Below, one piece after another: positions 12,501-24,500 of a stretch of 64,000 nt of DNA (position 1 is its first letter; each line of letters starts with the position of its first letter). This stretch comes from Liolophura sinensis (taxonomy: Eukaryota; Mollusca; Polyplacophora; Chitonida; Chitonidae), in the NCBI RefSeq assembly GCF_032854445.1, contig NW_027017957.1:498001-562000 (forward strand). Direction: 5' to 3'. The notes under the pieces are model-generated. The model was not told the origin of the DNA and did no database searches. It saw only the letters and a program-made list of their open reading frames with translations. The translations under genes were made by a program, and so were the position numbers.

Positions 12501-15500
12501 AGTATGTATAAGAAAAAGATCCCTTCTTTAGTCCCGTGCCATTATAATAATTTTAAAACAAATTTGGTAAAGACTTGTCCTTTTTAATAGTTCTGAAAAT
12601 GAAGACTTTCTTTGGTTAAACTAAGCATTAAAAGATTTGTCAAAACCACCACAACCATTATGATTGCATTTTAATGGTCGTCAGTTTTGGGTCAAGGTAG
12701 CCAGTGCTATTGGTCGAAGCAACTCCAAATAAAATTTCCACTGTTTGAGCGGGGCGAATTAAAAGACAAATAGAATTCTTCATGGCACAGAGTAATCAAG
12801 TAAGGGGGAAGTTGCGTGTGACCTCATGGGGTGGGGAAAGCTTGGGGTGAAGCTGAGGCACGAGGTTTTTGTGACGTGTTCTTAGCCTTTGGAAACGCTT
12901 TTCTTCGCCGATAGCCATATAAATAGATACACATAATAGAAATGAAGCTAAATAAAGCGTGCGGGTGACGGAGGGAGTAATAAAGTGTGTGAAAGCTGGC
13001 ACAATATGTCGATGAGCCATATAAAGGGTGGGCGGCTGACGAGCCAATATAATACGTCGATGAGCCATTGAACGGCTGAAGAGCCGATATAATACGTTCA
13101 TGATAATTGTGGGTAAGCTGTCGGCACAAACAGCTTGCAGAAAGAATTCATCCTGATCAGTGGATCTTCAGAAAGTACGGAATACGGGCTATAGAGCATA
13201 CTGCCATGTGGTTAAAGAACAATTACAATAATTATAAAATAAGCCTGAACCGGTTGAGAGAAATGCTTACACATGACTGGTACAAACATCATGTAATAAA
13301 CCTGGCCTAGTGACACACAGCTCGTGACACGGCGCAAAGCAACTAATGTTTTGTCTTAGCTGATGTACGGAGTGCTCTTGTATTCACATATGATGGAGAA
13401 CTAATGAGGTCGCTTTTTCTCTAGCCGCATATTCTTTGGTCACCAAAGGGTTGTGGAAAACATTGTAAACAAAACTGTATTGGTGTATTTTACCAATCTT
13501 TTAATGGCAAATTTTACCCTGTTCTGGCGGCTAAGGAAAATCTGAAGGTTTGGTCGCCCCATTATTTGGTCGGACACGCCTGTACCAAAATTTGTTGGGT
13601 TAAATTGACCAGATCCTTCTACCAGAATCTAAGACAGAAAGCATGATTCACTTTTTAAAAAAAACTAGGGTTAGGCTACAGAGTGTGATAGCTTTACTAC
13701 TAGGTCTAATCATGATCCAACCAGGGCATTACATGTACTATTTTAACAGCGATTCAATAAATATGGAAGCCGGATAAGGCCATCACAAGATCCGGCGATA
13801 ACCCGAAGCGATGGCACAATGATGTTAAGCTATGACACGATGGCAGAAAGGGATGGCACGATGGTACGAAGCGATGGTTCAGTGGCATGAAGCGATGGTA
13901 CGATGGCACGAAGCTGAGACGATGCTACATGTAATGAAATGATAGATGATTTCACAATTGTGCACTGAGAGGAGTTTGTCACTACACGGTACAGCGTATG
14001 TCACTCCGGGCCAATCAGGTGATTGTATCCCATGTGGCTTTGTTTTCTCCTTGTTTCCGAAACGTGTTACGGAATCGACGTCAGTAATTTTCACTTGAAT
14101 GATTGATACTTTATGGAAAGAAACGACTGCTGCGTATTCTCTTTTTTTAAGTGATGGATTTATCAGTGGACGAATTAGCCCCTCTTTATCAGATAAACAG
14201 GCTACGATTATGAAAGGTAAGGTCAGTTGTTGCTGTTATTGTCGTGAGCAGAAAAAAAAACAGAAAACAGTTTCTGTCCATAAGTGAATACATCGTCTTC
14301 AATTATTTGTTAGACTGGGAAATGAAGTTGTATACTAATGACAGTTAAGTAACTGCTCGAGAATCTTCTGGTCAACTGTAAACAGGTAAAGCTTAGGTTA
14401 ATATATTGGTCACGTGGTACAGGACTTGTCGTCGGCAGAATCATTGAACGAATCAGCTTTTTCCCAGTAACTTTGCCCTGATTCATGTATAAAAGCCACT
14501 TCCCTTGTATTCAACTCAAATAAATAAGCCTTGATCATCATTCTTTGTTAAATTAATTTTTTTTTCTTGCATTCTATTATACAAAATGTTCTGTAAATTA
14601 TGGAAAAGGTTGCTTTCATTACACAGAAGTAAACATTAAGGTGACGTTAAAGTTGGTTATTTACATATGCGTTTTCCTTTTATTTTTTAAACTTAGGCTG
14701 GCACACAAACTGACCTTATATACTGGACCTGATAAATGTCTGCCACATAAAGTTGTTGACCTTTTAGAGGCTTAACTTGACGAGCATGAGAAATTGAATG
14801 AATGAATGAAAGAATGAATGATTATGGCTCAATGCCACGTCGGCAATATTTTAGCCATATTGTGGCGGGAACAAGGTTACACAATGAGACTGTGAATGGC
14901 TTTCGTCTTGATGGAGACATTTAAAATAAAATAGAAAAGAACAACATGGTTAAAAGCAGTTAAAAACAACCAAACCTCGACGAGAAATTGAGGTAGGTTA
15001 GCTGAAGACAGCGTGACAAGGTAAAAGTAACGATTTTGTTGTATTGGGACACATAGTGATTGGTGTTACAAGACTAAGTGAAGGACCCATCTTCAGTTTT
15101 TGCCATTATAACCCATTGTCATGGATATGAAAATGATAATAGCAGGAAGATAAATACAATGGCTAACATCTGGCTCAAATGGAGTTTGAAAGTCAGCTCA
15201 ATCCACGTATAAATTTCTCATATTTAACGAATCAACTGATTTTTTATCATTGGTTTTCATGCAATAACTGCTTCAAATATTGTCAGATCATTTTCCAATA
15301 CCACAAGGATATAAAAAAAATTCAGATGTACATAGTTTCTTTTCACTTTTTATTATTGTTTGTTGTATCTGTTGTACGATAGCTGAGAAAGTGACAAAAA
15401 CCTTACCTTGTGGGTATCTTTCCATCTGGAACAACATTTCAGGCATTTCGACTGGCTTAAGAAAGGCGAAAGGTAACATTGTTTTTAAACAGAACACCAG

Positions 15501-18500
15501 TCACCTGTTTTTCCTCAATGGGAATGCTTTTTATACAATGATAGTGGTGTGTTTTGTACTGCAGACTTACGGCCAGCGCCCAGGGCTTCGTCCTTCCCAT
15601 GAAGATATTTCATCCAATAGTTTGCGACTAAGCTGCAAATCTGCATACAGACATTTGACATGGACTAGGGTGAGATGTAGGATTTCTGACTCTTGCACTT
15701 TGATAAAGTGAAGCCGGCAGGCCTATGGAATAATGTCTTTCATTTGATTTCCCGAATTTTTCAAAAACTTATTTTATTTGTTTGTTCAAATTCTTTGTTT
15801 TGATAATTGCAAGACAGGTACATTGTATGTAAGGGCATCTATTATATCCCAGCTTATTTGGGACTAAAGACTACAAAGTCATTACTTGAATCAAATGTAA
15901 TTTGTCAATAGGATGTTTTCCTTTTAGTTAGTCAGTTACAAAGACCTGTACCAAACATCATTATTATCTTGTTCGAAATGTTTTGACATGCTTGAGGATA
16001 CAGTGATGAGCTTTATGCATTACCCTAAATCCTATGACCACAAGCATTGATATCCATCACTTCCGTGTCTATAATTAGATGGTATATATGTTACTAGCTA
16101 TGAGACACCATTATTTGAGGTATCAAAACAACCAGTATGATTTTGGTAATAATGACACTGCTATAGTGAACAAAGAAAATGTAACCACATTCGCATTGGT
16201 TGCTTCGACGCTATTCTGGTAGCCACTTAAATGTAACCATAATGGTTATGGTCGTTTTGACCAGTCTTATATAATGGTAACTTAGAACCTATTTTGGCGG
16301 TCATTTAAATGTTACCATAATAGTTCTGGTGGTTTTGGCCATTGTTATATAATGGTAACTTGGAACCTATTTTGGCGGACATTTGAATGTAATCATAGTG
16401 GTTATGGCCGTTTTGGCCATTCTTATATAATGGTAACTTGGAACCTACTCTGGCGGTCATTTGAATGTAATCATAGTGGTTATGACCGTTTTGGCCATTC
16501 TTATATAATGGTAACTTGGAACCTATTCTGGGGGTCATTTAAATGTAACCACAATGGTTATGGTCTTTTTGGCCATTCTTATATAATGGTTACTTGGACC
16601 ATATTTTGGCGGTCATATAAATGTAACCATAATGGTTATGGTCGGTTTGACTAATCTTATATAATGTTTACTTGAACTCTGTTCTGGCGACCAAAGGAAT
16701 TCTGACTCTAAAATATGTGGTCGTTTAGACATTTTTAAGATTGTACCCAAATTCGTTTGGTCGTGGACAACCAATTTTTGGGGGGGTACAATCCACCATA
16801 TCTTTTTAACAGTAAAGTATTAATTGTTACGACCAATATATAGCACGCAATATGCCAGTTTCAACTGTTTCTCTAAGGATACAATGTGTAAAACGTAAGT
16901 GACGACTGGTCTCGCAGTGTCTTTAAGCATCTTACTTACTGTTCGTCTGAGGAAAACCCTAAACCTGTGGGGGGAAAAGAGAAAAAAAATCTTCAATTGT
17001 TACTTTTTTAAAATTAAATATAAGCCTGCCCGTCTATAGTGTTGTCAGAGATTGCGGAAACGTACGTTCCACTGTACTCTCCGATATCAGATTGTGTATG
17101 TAAGTTCAAGTCCAGCTCATGCTGGCTTCCTCTCCGGCCGTACGTGGGAAGGTCTCTCAGCAACTTGCGGATGGTCGGGGGTTTCCCCCGGGCTCTGCCC
17201 GGTTTCCGCCCACCATAATGCTGGCCGCCGTCGTATAAGTGAAATATTCTTGGATAGGGCGTAAGACACCAATCAAATACATAAAATAAAGTATGTATGT
17301 AAGTATAGATTAAGTAAGATAAAAGGGGTAAGCTCGTATGTAAAAGGTTTTTACTGAGACAAAACGAATTAAATTGTGTTTTTCTCTCGAACAAAAATTA
17401 TACAGCTCCAGAACACGAGGTACCAATGATCAGTCAGATAACATAGTGTACAAAACATTCTTGGTTCACGCCAGGCACCCGGTTTCCTCAACCCACAAAT
17501 CTGAACGCCATTGTTGAACAACAGTCAAATATATAAATAAATAAGTACACAAATGTAAATAGTAAATATATCCCAAAACATCGTGTCTTCGGCATAGTGC
17601 TCATTTCTCACCTGAAACGTTTTCGTATTGTCTGGTTGATTGCACACCATTTGATACGCCATCAGGTCTCATCTGCCTGTCAGAAAAAAATAACAGTCTC
17701 CAGTCATTATACCAAAAATGAATCTTCAGAACTCTAGCGTGTTATGATCACACGCTTGTTTATTTAAAGGCAAGTATAACTGAAACGTCTATTGTTAATA
17801 TTAATATTATTTTGTTTTGACACTTATGTTGACAGCTCAGTTATACTTACAATAAGTCGTTATATGCCACACAAATAATTCATATGATTGTCAGACTTAC
17901 TCAGTTTCTCCTGAAGACCGGCTACCTGAAAGAGTACGCACACAAGCGTTACATTTCTTGACATCCAATATGTGTATAGACAATGTACATATGCGTACTT
18001 AAATAATTTCCACATTCATTTTGTTACCGGTACTTTTTGGAAGCTTGTTTGTTGGAAACATGAACGGTACATCACAAAGACTACATCATGGAAAGAGTGA
18101 CATTGGCATTGATGTTTTTAAAATTTTATCAAAAAGACTTAGCACTGGCTTTCAAAACATCAATGCCCATGCCGCAATCTCACTGTTGTTCCTACCACAA
18201 GCTTTAAGTAATACATAAGAAGAATTAATTTGATACCCCCCCCCCCCTCCTCCACTATCCCAAAGATTCACTAGGAATACAATAAATTGGGAGTCAGGAA
18301 ATATACATTACATGGTGAGACGTATATGGATAAAAATAACTCAGTTAATAAACAAAGAAGAGAAAAAAGCAAACCTACTGTTTCAAATAATTTGTACAGT
18401 TTATTGCGGAATGTGAAAAATAATCCAATGATTTTACAGGTCAATTGACATCCGTTAGTTCTACACAAAACAAAAATAATAAAAACAGTAGCAAGAATAT

Positions 18501-21500
18501 AGATAGCAAAGGTATGATGCCGCCAAAAATGCATTTTTTTTATTTTAAAATAATTTTTGCTTCTCCATGTAGTACTGTTTGTCCATCTACGGCTTATATG
18601 CTCTTTGCTATCTGGATTAATAAGATTTTTTTCAAAGTTCGTTATAACTTTGCTTTCGCCCTCTGAAATTGACCACAACTAGAAGACAAATCATTGTCTT
18701 TCACATAATGCACACTTCTCACCTGGAACGTTTTCGTAATGTCTGGTTGATTGCACACCATTTGATACCTCATCCGGTCCCATCTTCCTGTTAGATAAAA
18801 TAAGACTGATAATACTAAACCATTAATCTACAGAACTCTGGTGTGTTACGATTATTTACTTGTTTATTTAAAGGCGTGTATAACTGAATCGTCTATCATT
18901 AATATTAATATTATTATATTTTGACACCTACGTTGAGAGCTCAGTTATACTTACAATAAGTCGTTATATGTCATACAAATAATTCAACTGATTGTCAAAC
19001 TTACTCTGTTTCTCCTGAGGAACGGCTACCTGAAAGAGTACGAACAGAAGCGTTACATTTCTTGATAGCCAAGATGTGCATTGACAATGTATGTATGTTT
19101 ACTTGAATAATTTCCACATTTATTTGTTACCCATGCTGGTTTTTCTTGGAAACATGAATGGTACATTACAAAGACTACATCGTTAAAAGAGTGACATTTG
19201 CGTTGATGTTTTCAACATTTTATCTCAAGATTTAGCACTGGCTTTCAAAACATCAATGCTCATACCGTAATCTCACTGTTGTTCCTACCACAACTTTTAA
19301 GAAATACATATGAAGATTTAATTCGACCCCATTACCCCAAACAATCACTAGGAATACAATGAATTGGGAGTCAGAAAATATACATTTACATGGTAAGAAG
19401 AATATGGCGCCAGTGCTCATGTCGCAATCCCACTGTTGTTCCTAATATAAGTTTTAAGTTATACATAAACAGAACTGATTCGAAAAAAACAACCAAAGAT
19501 TCACTAGGAAATACAATAAATTAGGAGTATACATGTACATGCTAAGAAGAATATGGCTAAAAATACACCAGTTAATAAACAAACAAGAGAGTTATTATTG
19601 GTTTCAAACACAGTCTACTGAAAATAGTCCAATGATTCAACAGGTCATCTGATATCCGTTAGTACTCTACATCACAACAATAAAGCAACAGTAGCGAGAA
19701 TATAGATTACAAAGATGTAGTACTGCAACAATGCAATTTTTATTTAAAGGCAATTTTGCTTCTCTTTGTACTACCGTTTGTCCATCTACGGCTTATATGC
19801 CCTTGCCTATTTAAATTAATAAGGGTTTTTTTTAGCGTACGTCATTACCTTGCTTTCGCCTACGGAAGATGACCACAACTAGAAGCACAACTCCCATTAA
19901 AACGATAGCTCCAGAGATGCTGCCTGCCAGTGGGCCAGTTAAGGGATCGGGGGCACCAGAGGAACCGGAAGCTACAACAGAAACTGTAAAATACGAGTTT
20001 AAAGTCTTAAAAACCCAGGGAGTATATATAAACATTTATACTTCTTCTGTTTGAAGGAGCTCTACATTGTACATGTATATACACTTTTATGAACACGTAA
20101 ATAAAAGAAATGGTAAATGTTGTTCAAAATAAATTTTAAGGCAAGCTAATTCATACATGTTTACCACAAATTTATTTTTTTTTTACATCTATAATTTGCT
20201 TTATTGTTGAATGAGTAATACCTGTTGCACGACATAACGGTTGAGTATATTAGACAGTGAGCGGGGAAAATCACCCCACTGAGTAAACCGGAAGAAAAAC
20301 AAGAGGCATTACTCATGCTCCTTACGGCGCACACACCACACCCTTTTCATCACTGTCACCACTAGAAAAGTTTGTGCAGAAATAATAAACAGCGCCAAAG
20401 TCATCAGGGACTCGGTGATAAGGCAAGAAGTGATTTCAGAAAATACAAAATCTCTCTCAACCTGTGTTTGTAATAACAACTTATAGGCACGCATTCTCTA
20501 TATTTGACGGTCGCTGTTAGTTGAGCTCATACTGACTTTCTCTCCGGCCGTAAGCGGGAAGGTCGTGGGTTTCTCCCACGCTGGCTGCCGTTGTATGAAA
20601 TGTGAAATATTCTTGAGTACGGCGTAAAATACCAATCAAATAAATAAATAAATCTTTATTTGAAGTATGCACAATACCATTCCAGTTATCATCTAAAACT
20701 ATTGAATGAATGCTGTTCAAGTAGTTCCGCACATTGATGAAGCTGAACATAAAACAGCCTACTTGCGCTAAAGGTCTAGTTTGTCTCGTGGTGGCAGTGA
20801 TGTAAAGTGAGTGTAGAGAGCGAGTATACATGTAACACTCATCTGGTAGAACACAAACAACACTCAGCTGGCGAGAAACACATGTGAGGTTATGGTTGCT
20901 TGAATGAGGTCGTATTTCGAAAAATGTCGTAATTATCGAATCTTCTTGTCGTTTGGATTCCATGTATTCCCGTTAGTAATGAGCTATTCTTTATTCTCCT
21001 ATTGATACTTCTAGCACAAATGCTCCTCTCTTGTTATACCATAATCTTTGTTTTTCAAAACATTCTTTTAGAACCGGTTTGTAGAATGTTTAGTACTAAA
21101 ATGTTTATCGTTTTCAGATATACATGTACACGTACTTTTAATCGTTCACGCTCTCCATGTCACCTTTGTTTTTACCTGACTCGGTACCGATTGAACCATG
21201 TCTATATGAAGTGTGTAAATTTGTGTTTCTGTTTTATTGCTTTTATTGCCCTTTACATTTACCTGTAACTATACAACTCGTCTCTACCGTGTCAATTTTA
21301 TTCCACCTGTTGAAACCGTACACCCTGAAGCTGTATTCAGCAATTAATAATTGTTGTACAAATTCTTTTCGAAAATTCAAAAAAAAGTGTCCAACATTTT
21401 GTTTATGACGCTTTTGAATTTTCATTTCGTATGATTAAATCGATCGTAGACATAGAGAAGTTCAGTATCGGTGCCAAGAACGCTTAATGGGTTTTATCAG

Positions 21501-24500
21501 ACATTCATAATGAAACAATGTGGGGACATGTATATTTATGTGCTTGATTGGTGTTTGACGCCATATTCAAGCATATTTAACTTATACGACGGTGACCATC
21601 ATTATTGGGAAGAAGCCGAGCAGGCCTCGGGGAAACCCACAGGTTGCTGCAAGACCTTTTCACGTATAGCCGAAGAGGAAGCCAGCGTGAGCTGGACAGC
21701 GAGCGCATAGGTTGGAGGCAGTGGCATTATTGCCCAGCGCTGGCGTTCTAAACCCCTCGACCATGTAGACGCTGAGAAATGTATAAGACAGGCTTATACC
21801 TTCTGGATTATGTATTTGAAGAAGAAATTTTTTTCTTTTTATACTATATATGCATCTTTTATTTTTTCATATAGCGTGTTTCTAGTAATTAGCTGTGTGC
21901 CCTTTGTGACCTAACGACTTCACAAAAGTGAATTTTTTCCAGCTAAAAGTCGTTGTACATTTGTCTTGCAATACACCTACTTCAGTTTGAGTTACAGTGT
22001 GCATTTATATGTAACTTACTTCATACTATTGAAAAACAATGACCTGAGCATGCATCTAAATGCGGTGATTAGTAATTTGTTTATATACCATGTATGTTTA
22101 TTTATTTGACTGGTGTTTATTGTCGTATTCAGAACTGTTTCACGTACATGAAGGAGGTCTGTTAAATGTGTGCACGTGGGTGAAAGAAGTGATCAGTCAT
22201 ATGAAGTGACTAACCTTCAAGTTTTACCCGGCCAGCAAGAACAATACATTACCTATTAAGTTAAAAGACATGATGGTCTCAGAAGATCCCACGTCATTTT
22301 CAGCAACAAATTTGTATTTCCCGAAATCATGACGTTGAACGTCAGAGATTTCAAGTTCTGCCACGTGACCGGAAAGCAGGACTTTGGCCTTGTCAAACAG
22401 AAACGTGTGGTAAGCAACCGTCACGCGACTTCGGTATTTACTCTCGGTTGAGTTAGAGATGGTTAATTTTTCAGCTGTACCATTGATAAGTTTATACCAC
22501 GTGAGGTTCACATAGGCTGGATTAGACACAAACTTAAACATCAGTTTGACATTTTCACCGAGGGCTGCTGCTTGTTGGCTGCTTTGTCTGGGAAACAGTG
22601 GTCGAACTGGGAAAGAAAATGGAGAGGTATAAGGTACACATCTGCGTTAACCCCGCCTGCATACTTGCAGCTTTGATGGCCGTATCAGTTTATTGTGCAC
22701 AATTTATTTATTTATTTAGTTTTCTTAAAGGTGAAAAGATAAAAACAAAACAGAGGCCCAATACTTGATCAACATAGCACATAAATCTATGCTAAATCTA
22801 AGAGACATTTATATAAGGGTCGTCAATTCAAATGTATATTTCGGGTCAATAATCGCAATCATTTCCCTTACTGAGTTTTAACACAAACTAACAAAGAACT
22901 AACTATAACCGTGGAAACATTAAAGCCACTAAAATCTAAATGCATGTGTATAACCAAATCTTATACAAGTACAAGTTAATCATAGACTTGAATGTTTCAG
23001 GTATCTACAGCTCACATATCTATACAAGTAAATAAAAAAAACTTTATTAGCCTGGATCCCTGTCAAAAACGGGTATTTACAAATAAGACGGGACCGAGTT
23101 AGTAAAACAAATGTTGCTGCTGAATACTTCCGGGAGTGTATAAAATCAGTTCTGGACAAAACATTATAGCCTGTAAAGTGATTAATTAAAACAACAAGTG
23201 AAATTGTTTATCTCAGTTGCATCATTTTCTCCAATGTCTTTCTAGCAGCCTCCGTTATAGTATAGTATAGAGCAGAGTCATAGTATAGATTTATAGCAGA
23301 TAATAACCAAAACTCTTTTAAACACCTTCAGTCTTTGTTAAAATTTATTTATTTATTTGATTGATGTTTTACGCCGTGCTCAGGAATATTTCACTTATGC
23401 GACGGTGGCCAACATTATGGCGGGAGGAAACCCACGATCATCCGCACGGTGCGGCCAGACCTTCCCACGTACGACCGGAGAGGAAGCCAGCATGAACTGG
23501 ATATGAACTCACAGCGACCGCATTGGAAAGAGGCTTCTGGGTATTTACGCTACGCTAGCACCCTAACCAACTGAGCCACGGAGGCCCCCTCTTCGTTAAA
23601 ACAATACTAACCTCTCATTACTATATATACGGCTAAGCATATGCTCAAGTGTGTTTGGAATTCTATGACAAGAGCTGTGTCTTTTAACGGGTCCTTGTTG
23701 AAATTTTATATTCGAGAAGACACCGTTTAGGATCCATTACTGTACACAGTTAAGTTCAACATGGCAAATTAACAGCCACCCCTTAATGGTAATAAATCAA
23801 CAGTTTCTTCGCTCTATGTCAATGAAGTACACTTTCTAATTCACCATTCATAAAAGACATAGCAGTTAATCAACCAAACATCTTTAACTTAATAATATAA
23901 TTAATGTCTCCCTAGTAAAATAATACTTTCTGATACTTTCTGCAAACATTGGCTTTGCATTTTTGGTTGTTCTCTACTACTGATTTTTTTAAATCTCCCA
24001 AATATGTACAAAAAAGTACACAAAAAGCATGCCTTTTATTCTGAATGGAAACCATTTTGAACACACCATATATATACTATATGTAATAAAGGTCAGAATC
24101 TCTGTGCATACTGCCTATTCCATAAACACAATTCCTTATAGAGCAGCCTCAGGGAAAATGAATAATGAAATGGTACGAAAGTTGAAAATTAGTTAGGGTG
24201 TGGGTTCTTAAAGTTTAAGGTCGTACATAACAAGTTTTCAGTCATATGTCGACAAAGGAGTCCTTATAATGTTTGTAATGCGCCTGCGTCTTGTAGGACA
24301 GATTCCCACAGCTCTTTTGTCTAGCACTGCTTCACTGGGACGACTTACCGAAGTTAAGTAAGCCGCGCCAACCGAGCCATCATACTGATTAGGGCCAGCC
24401 AGTCGTTGCACGCCAAGCGACTAGGCTACAACATCCCTTTTTTAAAGTGTTTGGTGTGACCCGATCCAGAACTGACCCTGGATATAACTCTCGAACGGGA

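Larger units (their letters stand above)
17578..18690. repeat. 1.1 kb tandem duplication, unit A
   Basis: A direct repeat of 18691-19890. It carries the second microexon and YENV exon plus the transmembrane-exon relic. Shared non-coding blocks include GTCTGGTTGATTGCACACCA and an AATATTAATATTATT tract. It includes a long C-tract at 18235-18247. Confidence 0.85.
18691..19890. repeat. 1.1 kb tandem duplication, unit B
   Basis: The parental or sister unit, ending within the intact transmembrane exon. The junction lies after CCACAACTAGAAG, shared by both copies (18674-18686 and 19873-19885). An internal partial repeat lies near 19400-19560. Confidence 0.8.

Noticed and set aside
12796-13129. Two overlapping 101-codon minus-strand frames
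   Set aside because: Overlapping frames in a short-repeat region without recognisable domains or consistent splice phase.
15560-15640. Minus-strand exon candidate with donor GGCC|GTAAGT (LSRKLLDEISSWEGRSPG)
   Set aside because: Good donor, but the acceptors that keep it open give phase 2 at the end, which conflicts with the phase-1 start of the 15.4 kb exon.
15280-15711. 143-codon plus-strand frame
   Set aside because: Low-complexity hydrophobic composition, no family motif, and it overlaps a better-supported minus-strand exon.
16305-16654. Long open frames on both strands
   Set aside because: A result of the 78-bp tandem repeat; the period is a multiple of three, and there are no splice sites framing it.
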